Shown here: positions 1 to 7,666 of the stretch, in pieces
How the letters are laid out: the number at the start of each line of letters is the position of its first letter
Numbering within the stretch: the stretch's first letter is position 1
Source of the DNA: Hyphomicrobium sp.
Lineage (GTDB): Bacteria > Pseudomonadota > Alphaproteobacteria > Rhizobiales > Hyphomicrobiaceae
Length of the DNA: 51,222 nt
Assembly (NCBI GenBank): GCA_030148725.1
Contig: JASBSU010000030.1
Span: 1-51,222, forward strand
Reading direction: 5' to 3'
Made by a program: the position numbers and the translations under genes
Notes under the pieces: model-generated
Told to the model about the DNA's origin: nothing
Databases searched by the model: none
The model's input: only the letters and a program-made list of their open reading frames with translations

Positions 1-82
1 CCTCGATGGGATCGGGACGCCGCACATCCCCAAAGTCGCGCATCTGACGTTGCAGGTGAGTGGCGAGCTGTTTTTCATGCAT
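1..82 (-). CDS. 5' end of an unidentified gene (runs off the window)
   Basis: Reading leftward from an ATG at 82, a 27-codon open frame starts MHEKQLATHLQRQMRDFGDV and continues past the window edge. A GGAGG Shine-Dalgarno (complement at 91-95) lies 8 nt before this ATG, which favours it over the ATG at 78 in another frame. The charged, helix-like composition suits a cytoplasmic protein. Too little is present to name a family. Confidence 0.5.
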   Translation of the reverse strand, partial: MHEKQLATHLQRQMRDFGDVRRPDPIE

Positions 83-538
83 GATGCTTGCCTCCGCTAC
101 GCCATGAGACTAGCGCCGCGAACGCCTGCAAATTAGGCAGACCCGAGTCTATCCACAGCTTGGACATGCTGCATTGCGATATCTGCTTGACAAGAGTTTG
201 TGCGATGCGGCCGTCGCAGGACCAGATGCGCGCGCGCGACGCTCGAAAAGCGTGTGACGAAACAAACGGCTGAGCTCGCTCCAAGCAGGAAGGAACAATT
301 TGCTGCGCCTGCGTTGGGAAGAATGCGCAAACCGCGACCGTCTGAGATTTGAGATCAGTACGCTTGATTGGATCTCAAGAGCCTCGCCGCGATAAACGAC
401 GAACCAACTGCTGAGCAGCATTGCCGCAGCCGGCTGATCGAAATGACCTTGGTCAGCGTTGGGCCTCTTCCGTCATCTGCCCGTCAGGCGCGGTATGGCT
501 CGATGGCGTTCGAGCGGGAAGCTGGAGGAGGAACTCAC
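83..538. other. Intergenic region with no gene seen
   Basis: This 456-base divergent gap lies between the leftward gene at 82 and the cytochrome b561 gene. Open frames in it lack ribosome binding sites and look like chance frames. A short hairpin (ACGCT/AGCGT, 239-253) and a TTGACA-like hexamer near 187-192 are present, but no convincing -10 partner was found. Promoters for both neighbours must lie here. Confidence 0.4.
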
Positions 539-1126
539 ATGATTAGGAATACGAGCGACAGTTGGGGGTGGCCGGCGGTCGTCATGCATTGGGTGGTCGC
601 CGTGCTGATCTTGGGCACGTTCGGGCTGGGATTGGCGATGGACGAGGTGCCTCGCGCCGAGCAGCCGTTCTACATCACGGTGCACGCATCGCTCGGCGCG
701 ACCCTGCTCTTTCTTCTGGTTGTGCGCATCGCTTGGGCGTTGGCGAACCCGGCGCCCGCCGCTCCTGCCGGCACACCGCCTCTGCAGCAGAAAGCGGCGC
801 GCTTTACGCATCTGGCGCTGTACATCCTCACTCTGACAACGGTGCTGTTCGGGTGGCTGCTCGCGAGCCTGCAGGATCCGCCCGTCGTGCCGCTCGCCTT
901 CGGCATCGTGCCCCTGCCGTCACCTTGGACGCTGTCGCGCGCCAGCGAAGATTTCGTCGAGGAGGCGCACGAAATTGCCGCGTATCTGCTGATCGCGGTG
1001 GCCTGTCTGCACGTCGCGGCAGCGCTATGGCACCACTTCGTGCTGAAGGATGGGACTCTTCGGCGGATGAGCAGGCTGCGCAGCCTTAACGGACAGCCCG
1101 TATCATCTGGGCCGTCCGCTCGATAA
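539..1126 (+). CDS. Cytochrome b561 family di-heme membrane protein
   Basis: This is a 195-residue integral membrane protein of the bacterial cytochrome b561 (CybB/YodB) family, which carries two b-type hemes between four transmembrane helices and passes electrons between the quinone pool and partners in the inner membrane. Likely heme-ligand histidines are His17 (in VVMHWVV), His49 (in TVHASLG), and His144 and His158 in the last helix. Start: the ATG at 539 follows a strong GGAGGA; the frame stays open further upstream, but that part is not membrane-like. It stands alone, converging on rhlE. The electron partner cannot be inferred from the neighbours. Confidence 0.88.
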   Translation: MIRNTSDSWGWPAVVMHWVVAVLILGTFGLGLAMDEVPRAEQPFYITVHASLGATLLFLLVVRIAWALANPAPAAPAGTPPLQQKAARFTHLALYILTLTTVLFGWLLASLQDPPVVPLAFGIVPLPSPWTLSRASEDFVEEAHEIAAYLLIAVACLHVAAALWHHFVLKDGTLRRMSRLRSLNGQPVSSGPSAR

Positions 1127-1146
1127 TCCTGCGCCGCTAAGGTCGC

Positions 1147-2802
1147 CTATTCTCCGGCGACCTTAGCGGGGCGCTTCACGGGATTGCGCAGGAAGGCTGG
1201 AATGTTGTCGGCAAAGCCCGACGAACGCTGCTGCTCGGGTTGGCGCTGCCGCTCCTGCCGCGGTGCCGGTGCATTGCGCGGCTCAGTCGAAGCGTTGCGC
1301 GGTTGGCGCGGGCCGTTGCCAGATGCCGTGACTTGCTGAGGGCGCGCCGAAGCCTGCTGCGCGCGGGGCTGGGCGTCGGGGGCAGCTTGCGGACGAGCTG
1401 CGCGCGGCGCGTCATGCTGCTCACGTCGAGGTGCGCGCTGCTCCGGTTGGCGCTGCTCGCGCTCGCGACGCTCGCCGCCTTCCTTCGGCTGGCCACCGCT
1501 GCGACGCTCGCCACCGCGCCGGCTCCGGCCTTCACCGCGTGCAGCATCGTCAACGCGCGCTTGCGATCCAGCCTCGGGACGGCTGCCGCGACCGCCACGC
1601 TGGGCGGCGCCCCGGCCACCGCGACCGCGGCGCTTCTTCTTGCCGGCTTCGGCGTAGTCTTCCTCGGTTGGACCTTCGCCGATCCACTCCACCGGTTGCC
1701 CAACCATCTTCTCGATGTCTTTGAGGTTCTTCAATTCGTCGATCGTGACGAGCGACGTTGAATGGCCTTCCTTGCCGGCGCGGCCAGTGCGGCCGATGCG
1801 GTGCACGTAATCGTCCGACTGCCAGGGCAGATCGAAATTGAAGACGTGGCTGACGTCGGGGATGTCCAGGCCGCGTGCGGCAACGTCGCTCGCAGCGAGC
1901 AGCTTCAACTCACCCGAGCGGAACTTGTCGAGCGTCTCCATGCGGCTCTTCTGGTCCATGTCGCCATGCAGCGCGCCGGCGGAGAAGCCATGCTTCAGAA
2001 GAGACTTGTTGAGAATCGCGACGTCGACCTTGCGGTTGCAGAAGATGATCGCGTTGCGGACGTTGGTCTCGCGGATCAGTTCGCGAAGCACCTCGCGCTT
2101 GGCCCAGTCCTCTCCGTTTGGGCAATACTGGAAGCGCTGCGTGATGGTCTTGGCGGTTGTCGCCGGCGGCGCGACTTCGACGCGCTCGGGATTGGTCAGG
2201 AACTGGCTGACGAGCCGGGTGATTTCCGGCGGCATCGTCGCCGAGAAGAAGAGCGTCTGGCGGCGCGGCGGCAGAAGCTTGCAGATCTTCTCGATGTCGG
2301 GAATGAAGCCCATGTCCAGCATGCGGTCGGCTTCGTCGATCACGAGGATCTCGACACCCATCAGCATCACACGGCCGCGCTGGAAATGGTCGAGGAGCCG
2401 GCCGGGTGTTGCGATCAGGACGTCGACACCACGGTCGAGCTTCTTGACCTGATCGTCCATCGAGACGCCGCCGATGAGCAGGGCCAGCGACAGCTTGTTG
2501 TTGATGCCGTATTTTTCGAAGCTCTGGGCCACCTGGGCGGCCAGCTCGCGCGTCGGTGCGAGGATCAGCGAGCGCGGCATCCGGGCTCGTGCACGCCCCG
2601 TTTCGAGGCGGGTAATCATCGGCAAAACGAAAGACGCCGTCTTGCCCGTTCCGGTCTGCGCAATGCCGAGTACATCTTGGCCCGTCACTGCGATTGGTAT
2701 GGCGGCTGCCTGAATCGGAGTCGGCGCCGAGTAGCCGGCAGCAGTTATGGCCGCCTGCACCTTGGAGCTCAGCCCGAGCTCCGCGAAGGTCTTATTTTCC
2801 AA
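1147..2802 (-). CDS. rhlE: DEAD-box ATP-dependent RNA helicase RhlE
   Basis: This cytoplasmic RNA helicase unwinds short duplexes and belongs to the RhlE group, involved in ribosome assembly and RNA turnover. The full motif series is visible: Q motif (APTPIQ), Walker A AQTGTGKT near residue 48, PTRELA, TPGR, DEAD box in VIDEADRMLDMGF, SAT, ARGLDIPDV and HRIGRTGRAG. A low-complexity Arg/Gly/Gln/Pro-rich tail of about 160 residues follows the core, as is usual for alphaproteobacterial RhlE and probably for RNA binding. Start: TTG at 2802 is chosen because GGAG lies about 10 nt before it and homologues begin at this point; ATGs at 2829 and 2844 in the same frame would add basic residues. Confidence 0.93.
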   Translation of the reverse strand: MENKTFAELGLSSKVQAAITAAGYSAPTPIQAAAIPIAVTGQDVLGIAQTGTGKTASFVLPMITRLETGRARARMPRSLILAPTRELAAQVAQSFEKYGINNKLSLALLIGGVSMDDQVKKLDRGVDVLIATPGRLLDHFQRGRVMLMGVEILVIDEADRMLDMGFIPDIEKICKLLPPRRQTLFFSATMPPEITRLVSQFLTNPERVEVAPPATTAKTITQRFQYCPNGEDWAKREVLRELIRETNVRNAIIFCNRKVDVAILNKSLLKHGFSAGALHGDMDQKSRMETLDKFRSGELKLLAASDVAARGLDIPDVSHVFNFDLPWQSDDYVHRIGRTGRAGKEGHSTSLVTIDELKNLKDIEKMVGQPVEWIGEGPTEEDYAEAGKKKRRGRGGRGAAQRGGRGSRPEAGSQARVDDAARGEGRSRRGGERRSGGQPKEGGERREREQRQPEQRAPRREQHDAPRAARPQAAPDAQPRAQQASARPQQVTASGNGPRQPRNASTEPRNAPAPRQERQRQPEQQRSSGFADNIPAFLRNPVKRPAKVAGE

Positions 2803-3001
2803 AAGTGAACTTCTCCGTCTGCGTTCCATGCGGGCCCGCGCCAACGCCTTTCATGGCGGCAGCGGGTGACGGAGCGCAGGGGGAATTGGAGTGCCTAAAG
2901 GGGCTAAGCGAATATCGCGGGGCTCGGAAAGGATCTAAATAAATAGCTTCCCCTGCGCTCGAGCCGTTTGTGTGCTGACACATGTTCGCCAAAAACGCAA
3001 G

Positions 3002-3037
3002 AAAAACCGCGGGATGTGGCGTCCAGCCGCGGTTTTT
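3002..3037 (-). terminator. Rho-independent terminator, probably for the aquaporin gene
   Basis: A perfect inverted repeat AAAAACCGCGG (3002-3012) and CCGCGGTTTTT (3027-3037) flanks a 14-nt loop. It lies 23 bases beyond the aquaporin stop codon. Read leftward it is a GC stem ending in a T run, so it should terminate the aquaporin transcript; the symmetry allows action from the other side too. Confidence 0.8.
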
Positions 3038-3059
3038 CCTCAGGTGTTTTCGTCACAAA

Positions 3060-3734
3060 TCAGTCGGTATTGCCGACCAGCGCGCGCCCCAGAAGACCGC
3101 CGAGGACACCACCGAGGATCGGGGCCACCCAGAACAGCCAGACTTGAGCCAGCGGCTCACCCATGGCGATGACGGCCGTCGCAAGGCTGCGCGCTGGGTT
3201 GATCGACGCATTATCGACCGGAATCGCCATGAACTGCGTGGCCGCCAGCGCAAGGCCGATGGCGATGGCGGCGAAACCGGCCGGCGCCTTGCTCGACGTG
3301 ACACCCATGATGATGAAGATGAAAAGTCCCGTCAGGACGACTTCGATCAGGAACGCGGAGAGCAGGGAATATCCCTCGCCGCCGTACATGTTCGAGGCAA
3401 AGTTGCCGACCTCGAACCCCCCGGATTTGCCGGATGCGATGATGTAGAACACCACCGCGGCTGCGATGCCGCCCAAGCATTGCGCGACGATGTAAGCGGG
3501 TGCATCGCCGGCTTTGAAGCGGCCACCTGCGACGAGCCCTAGGGTCACGGCTGGATTGAAATGCCCGCCCGAGATGTGCCCGACGGCAAAGATCATCGCC
3601 ATGACGGTGAAGCCGAGCGAAAGAGCGACGCCCGTGATGCCCGAAACGGGGAACGAGAACAGGGCCGCCCCGAGGATTGAGGCAACGAGTGCGAATGTTC
3701 CGATGAATTCTGCCGCGAGCGCCTTGGTGCGCAT
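3060..3734 (-). CDS. aqpZ: Aquaporin Z-type MIP channel
   Basis: This is a 224-residue major intrinsic protein of the inner membrane. Both NPA boxes are present (NPAVT at 60-64, NPARS at 179-183), with the family signature VGHISGGHFNPAVT and six hydrophobic helices. By alignment to E. coli AqpZ recalled from memory, the aromatic/arginine filter positions Phe43, His174, Thr183 and Arg189 correspond here to Leu40, Gln167, Ala176 and Arg182. The pore may therefore be wider than a strict water channel, so AqpZ is a family name rather than a proven substrate. Start: the ATG at 3734 follows AGGGGA; the open upstream frame is not membrane-like. Divergent from the desaturase. Confidence 0.93.
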   Translation of the reverse strand: MRTKALAAEFIGTFALVASILGAALFSFPVSGITGVALSLGFTVMAMIFAVGHISGGHFNPAVTLGLVAGGRFKAGDAPAYIVAQCLGGIAAAVVFYIIASGKSGGFEVGNFASNMYGGEGYSLLSAFLIEVVLTGLFIFIIMGVTSSKAPAGFAAIAIGLALAATQFMAIPVDNASINPARSLATAVIAMGEPLAQVWLFWVAPILGGVLGGLLGRALVGNTD

Positions 3735-4006
3735 TGTTTTCCCCTGATGTTGCTGTGTGGTTCCGCCGAGAACGCAAAACAACAACTCAAGCCGCCTCCA
3801 ACGCTGGGATGCGGCCTCAACTTTCAGTTTACTAAGCTGGCGCCGCCGTAATGGGCAACGCAAATACCCTTTATTGCAACGGTGGCCGTAACTTCAGTGC
3901 AACGTCGCCGCAGCAATTCGTTTGCATTGGCTGGGCAATTCACTGTTTGCCAGAATACGTTGATCGGATTCGGCGCAGTTCAGAACTCCAATCGGGAACC
4001 GTACAC

Positions 4007-5398
4007 ATGACAGCTCAAGGAGCGACGGCCGGTATCGCTGCGCCGCGCTTGGCCCCCGACTCGGCGCGCTTACGCCCGAATCGGCAGGCGAGTGAGGAGG
4101 TGAAGACGCTCAAGGCGCGGGACAACGTCTCAAACTGGTGGCCGCTGGCACGTATCTATCTGGTCGTCGCAGTATCCGTCGTCGGCGCCGTATGGGTGTT
4201 TGAGGCCGCGCGCGCTGGCGAGATTTCGTGGTGGTGGGCGCTACCTTCCACGATTGCTGCCATCTTCGCCATCGGCGCCTCGCAGCATCAGTTCGGCGGT
4301 GTGATCCATGAGGGCACGCACTACATACTGTTCGCCAATCGCAAGCTCAACGAGCTGGCCTCCGACTGGCTCGGCGCCTTCCCGATCTTCACGACGACCT
4401 ATCACTACCGGCTGCATCACCTGGCGCATCACCAGTTCGTCAACGACCCGGTGCGCGACCCCGACATCAGCCAGCTTCACGACAGCAATCACTGGCTCGA
4501 CTTCCCGATCACGCATGTCGAGATCCTGTGGTCGCTGCTGAAGCAGCTCTGGCTGCCGAACCTTTTCCGCTACACGATCATCCGCGCCAAGTATTCTTCG
4601 TTGGGTGGCGGCGAGCACAATCCCTACAACGATCCCGATCGCCCCGGCTCCGCGTGGCCGCTGCGTGCCGGCATCCTGTTTGCCGTCGGCGCACCAGCGG
4701 CGATCATCCCGCTCATCGTCATGGGCAACTGGCTGGCCGTTGCGATCACTCTGCCGGCAATGTGGGCTGCCGTCGTCGGCTTGCTCTGGGTGCTGCCGGA
4801 ATCCTCCTACCCGCGCACGCGCCTCGCACCCGTCATCCCGATGCGCATGATTGGCATCTATCGCGTCACGTATATGGCGCTGCTGTATGGCGCGATCTCC
4901 GCCGTGCAGTATGCGACGGGGGTTGATGCATGGACGTACTTCGGCCTGCTCTGGATCCTGCCGCTTTTCACGACCTTCCCGCTGTTCATGATCCTGCGGC
5001 AGTGGGTGCAGCACGGAAACGCCGACCGCGGCCGCTACACCAACACGCGCGTTTTCCTCGTTGGCCCGATCATGCGCTATGCCGTGTTCCCGTTCGGGAT
5101 GGACTATCACCTCCCGCATCATCTCATGGCGTCCGTCCCGCACTACAACCTGAAGCGGCTGCATGAGCTGATGCTCGAGGACCCGGAGTACCGCGAGAAG
5201 GGCGTCATCGTCGAAGGTTACTTCGGCAGCGAAGAGAACGCCCACGGGCACCCGACCGCAATGGGCGTGCTCGGCGACAAGTACGCGCCCAAGCACGGCG
5301 AGGCAATCTACGTCGACAACGCCGCGATCGAATATGCCGACATCGCCGACGCCGCCGGCATCGCACGCGAGGTCGAGGCATCGCTGCGCAAGAACTGA
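4007..5398 (+). CDS. Membrane fatty-acid desaturase family protein
   Basis: This 463-residue di-iron membrane enzyme belongs to the fatty-acid desaturase/hydroxylase superfamily, which inserts double bonds or hydroxyls into acyl chains or related lipids. Three histidine boxes are visible: HEGTH at 101-105, HYRLHHLAHH at 133-142 and HLPHH at 368-372. Hydrophobic stretches near 48-68, 80-100, 220-265 and 285-335 would span the membrane. The C-terminus is soluble. The ATG at 4007 is chosen because the upstream open frame is unlike the family; its ribosome binding site is weak. It is longer than typical desaturases (about 350 residues) and the substrate is not evident. Confidence 0.85.
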   Translation: MTAQGATAGIAAPRLAPDSARLRPNRQASEEVKTLKARDNVSNWWPLARIYLVVAVSVVGAVWVFEAARAGEISWWWALPSTIAAIFAIGASQHQFGGVIHEGTHYILFANRKLNELASDWLGAFPIFTTTYHYRLHHLAHHQFVNDPVRDPDISQLHDSNHWLDFPITHVEILWSLLKQLWLPNLFRYTIIRAKYSSLGGGEHNPYNDPDRPGSAWPLRAGILFAVGAPAAIIPLIVMGNWLAVAITLPAMWAAVVGLLWVLPESSYPRTRLAPVIPMRMIGIYRVTYMALLYGAISAVQYATGVDAWTYFGLLWILPLFTTFPLFMILRQWVQHGNADRGRYTNTRVFLVGPIMRYAVFPFGMDYHLPHHLMASVPHYNLKRLHELMLEDPEYREKGVIVEGYFGSEENAHGHPTAMGVLGDKYAPKHGEAIYVDNAAIEYADIADAAGIAREVEASLRKN

Positions 5399-5422
5399 CC
5401 GCCCGACCGGCAGCCGAGGCGT

Positions 5423-5450
5423 GGCCGCAATGACGATCGTCGTTGCGGCC
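5423..5450 (+). terminator. Inverted repeat after the desaturase gene, possible terminator
   Basis: GGCCGCAA (5423-5430) and TTGCGGCC (5443-5450) form a perfect 8-bp stem that can extend inward through the ACGATCGT core. It starts 24 bases after the desaturase stop codon. No clear T run follows (CGTCCCTTAA), so termination would be weak or factor-dependent. Confidence 0.45.
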
Positions 5451-5648
5451 CGTCCCTTAAAAGCGATCGGCCGCTGGCACGTTAAAGACAGCCTCGCCTG
5501 ACCGTCGCCAGGGCGCGCCTCGCTGGGCGCCGAATAAACGGGATTGACGGATTATTGCATTGCTCTTCAGGATTGCTTCTTTGCCGGGCCTCCTGCCCCA
5601 AAGTATCTCAAACGTGATGCGGACAACCGCACGTCCAGAAGGACCATC

Positions 5649-6833
5649 GTGCTGACGCGAATTTCGCCTTCTAAGGCCGAGTACACCGAATTTTCCACTC
5701 CGTCCGATCCCCAGCCCGCGTCGGTAGCGTCGCGGCTGATCGCCGTTTATCGGATCGCCTCCGATGCGAGCGCGATCGAAGGACGCGCCGAGGCGATCGC
5801 CCTGGAGCAGAGCGTCGAGCTTCCGCTGTCGGCCGTCGATAGCGATGTCGTTCTTCAGGACATCGTCGGCGAAGTGCGAGACGTCCGCGAGTTGCGAGCG
5901 GGTCTCTTCGAGGTACGCATCGGCCTGGCTGTTTCGACGACCGGCAGCGAGCCGGGCCAGCTGATGAACATGCTGTTTGGCAACGCCTCGATCCTCGAAG
6001 ACGTGACGCTCGCCGATGTGGAGCTTCCTGCCGAAATGCTCACCCATTTCGGCGGCCCCAACCACGGCATCGACGGTCTCCGGGCGAGGGTCGGCGCCGG
6101 CAACCGCGCCCTGACGTGCAGCGCGCTGAAGCCTCAGGGCCTGCGGAACGATGATCTCGCACGTCTCGCTGGCCAGCTTGCCCGTGGCGGCATCGACTAT
6201 GTGAAGGACGACCACGGCCTCGCCGATCAGGCCTACAGCCCGTTCGCCGCGCGCGTCGTGATGTGCGCGCGCGCCGTGTCCGAGGCGAACCGCGAGACGG
6301 GCGGAGCAACACGCTACGTGCCCAACATCACCGGCAACCTCGACACGCTACGCACGCAGCTTCGCGTCGTCGCCGATGAGGGGTTGGACACCGTTCTCGT
6401 CGAACCGATGATCTCCGGCCTGCCGGATTTCCACGCCATAACACGCGCCTTCCCGCACATCGCCTTCATTGCTCATCCTGCGATGTCGGGGGCTGCGCGC
6501 CTCGCGCCGCCGCTGCTGCTCGGCAAGCTTTTCCGGCTCCTTGGCGCCGACGCGACCATCTTCCCGAACCATGGCGGCCGCTTCAGCTATTCGCCCGAAA
6601 CGTGCCGCACGCTCGCAAATGCCGCGCGCGACGCGTGGGGAGGGTTGAGGCCCTGCATGCCGGCGCCGGCGGGCGGCATGACGTTGCAGCGCGTGCCCGA
6701 GATACTGGACTTCTACGGCGATCGCACCATGTTGCTGGTTGGTGGCAGCCTCTTGGCAGCCAAGGAGCGCTTGACCGACGAGGCACGAGCGTTCGCAACG
6801 CGCGTAGCGGGATACTTCGAACCTCATGGTTGA
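5649..6833 (+). CDS. RuBisCO-like protein (form IV), probable 5-methylthioribulose-1-phosphate isomerase
   Basis: This 394-residue protein has the RuBisCO large-subunit fold. Landmarks are ALKPQG at 159-164 (active-site Lys161), GGIDYVKDDHG at 180-190 (the carbamylated-lysine motif, Lys186, Asp188) and FPNHGGRF near 340. His189 stands where true RuBisCO has its metal-binding Glu204, so carboxylase activity is unlikely. In Rhodospirillum rubrum a RuBisCO-like protein isomerises 5-methylthioribulose 1-phosphate and a cupin then releases methanethiol, giving 1-deoxyxylulose 5-phosphate for isoprenoids; the same pair is adjacent here. Start: GTG at 5649 follows AGAAGGA at good spacing; the frame is open to 5544. 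It overlaps the cupin gene by 8 nt. A four-carbon sugar-acid pathway enzyme is an alternative. Confidence 0.87.
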   Translation: MLTRISPSKAEYTEFSTPSDPQPASVASRLIAVYRIASDASAIEGRAEAIALEQSVELPLSAVDSDVVLQDIVGEVRDVRELRAGLFEVRIGLAVSTTGSEPGQLMNMLFGNASILEDVTLADVELPAEMLTHFGGPNHGIDGLRARVGAGNRALTCSALKPQGLRNDDLARLAGQLARGGIDYVKDDHGLADQAYSPFAARVVMCARAVSEANRETGGATRYVPNITGNLDTLRTQLRVVADEGLDTVLVEPMISGLPDFHAITRAFPHIAFIAHPAMSGAARLAPPLLLGKLFRLLGADATIFPNHGGRFSYSPETCRTLANAARDAWGGLRPCMPAPAGGMTLQRVPEILDFYGDRTMLLVGGSLLAAKERLTDEARAFATRVAGYFEPHG

Positions 6834-7299
6834 TCGGGAACACAAGCCGAAATCCTTCCGAGAATCGCAGCCCGGTTTTCGCTGGGACGAGGTCGATCTC
6901 CTTGCCTACAAGGAAGAGGGCGCCGCGCCGTTCAAATCCATCACGCGCCAGATCCTCTTCCAGCGCCCCGAGCTGGGCTGCGAGCTGCGCTATTTCGAGA
7001 TCGATGCCGGCGGCTACTCGACGCTGGAGCGGCACGAGCATGTGCACGCAGTGATGATCCTGCGTGGATCGGGGCGTTGCCTCGTCGGCGAAGACCTACG
7101 CGCCGTTCGAGAGCGTGACCTCGTCTTCATCCCTCCGCTCACCTGGCACCAGTTCCGCGCCACGAACGACGAGCCGCTCGGCTTCCTCTGCATGGTCAAT
7201 GCAGAGCGCGACAAGCCTCAGCTGCCGACCGCCGTCGATCTCCACGAACTGCAAAAATCACCCGCCGTCGCTGCCTTCCTTGGCGGCAGCGACGAGTAG
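6826..7299 (+). CDS. Cupin-domain protein, probable 1-methylthioxylulose-5-phosphate sulfurylase
   Basis: This 157-residue single-domain cupin has metal-ligand candidates His70, His72 and His74 in ERHEHVHAVM and His108 in IPPLTWHQF. The usual glutamate of cupin motif 1 is not obvious. It starts inside the last codons of the RuBisCO-like gene (ATGGTTGA overlap), which implies translational coupling and a shared pathway. In the R. rubrum methylthioadenosine-isoprenoid shunt, the cupin acting after the RuBisCO-like isomerase splits methylthioxylulose 5-phosphate into methanethiol and 1-deoxyxylulose 5-phosphate. Assignment to that step rests on gene pairing and fold and is an inference. The upstream enzymes MtnP and MtnA are not in this window. 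Confidence 0.8.
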   Translation: MVDREHKPKSFRESQPGFRWDEVDLLAYKEEGAAPFKSITRQILFQRPELGCELRYFEIDAGGYSTLERHEHVHAVMILRGSGRCLVGEDLRAVRERDLVFIPPLTWHQFRATNDEPLGFLCMVNAERDKPQLPTAVDLHELQKSPAVAAFLGGSDE

Positions 7300-7305
7300 T
7301 TGCGC

Positions 7306-7479
7306 TCAGCGCGCCTCATCTCGTTCGGACTGTTCATAGGTGACGCGCGTCGCCTCGTCCCGCCGCGCTTTTGCGGCGATCGGCTCCGGCTCCTCGGTTC
7401 GGCGCTGGCCGTAAAAAATGAAGTAGCCGAGCAGGGCCGCGCCTGCGGACACCACGAGAAGCCACATCCAGGCGGTCAT
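7306..7479 (-). CDS. Small single-pass membrane protein, 57 residues
   Basis: This short gene begins MTAWMWLLVVSAGAALLGYF, a hydrophobic helix of about 22 residues, and continues as a charged cytoplasmic tail rich in Glu, Arg and Ala. A GAGGTG ribosome binding site lies 7 nt before the ATG at 7479. It ends 7 bases from the convergent cupin stop codon. The layout, one short transmembrane segment and a polar tail, is common among uncharacterised small membrane proteins of alphaproteobacteria. No function can be given. Confidence 0.7.
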   Translation of the reverse strand: MTAWMWLLVVSAGAALLGYFIFYGQRRTEEPEPIAAKARRDEATRVTYEQSERDEAR

Positions 7480-7600
7480 GATTGCACCTCGCTATCTGCA
7501 ATGAGTGACGGCACTCGGGGTCAACGGCGCCGGCCAGCATGTGTTCCAACGCCGCTTTCCGAACTCGCGGCGTGGCCCGGCGCTGCGCCTGAAAAGCGAA

Positions 7601-7626
7601 GAGGCCGCGGACATTGCCGCGGCCTC
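7601..7626 (-). terminator. Terminator after the L,D-transpeptidase gene
   Basis: GAGGCCGCGG (7601-7610) and CCGCGGCCTC (7617-7626) form a perfect 10-bp stem with a 6-nt loop. Read leftward it is followed by TTCGCTTTTC, a broken T-rich tail. It lies 41 bases beyond the L,D-transpeptidase stop codon. Confidence 0.7.
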
Positions 7627-7666
7627 TGTTCATTCGCTGATGTGGCGCGAGCAACGCCCCGGCGAA

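Noticed and set aside
1240-2808. Long open frames on the plus strand opposite rhlE
   Set aside because: They mirror the codon pattern of the helicase gene, have no ribosome binding sites and show no protein-family similarity; GC-rich third positions keep the opposite strand open.
4241-5296. 351-codon leftward frame opposite the desaturase gene
   Set aside because: The translation is His/Arg/Val-rich antisense of a gene with clear histidine boxes; no start signal and no family similarity.
5649-6833. True RuBisCO for carbon fixation
   Set aside because: The metal-site Glu is His, no small subunit or phosphoribulokinase is near, and the GGRF/cupin context fits form IV proteins.
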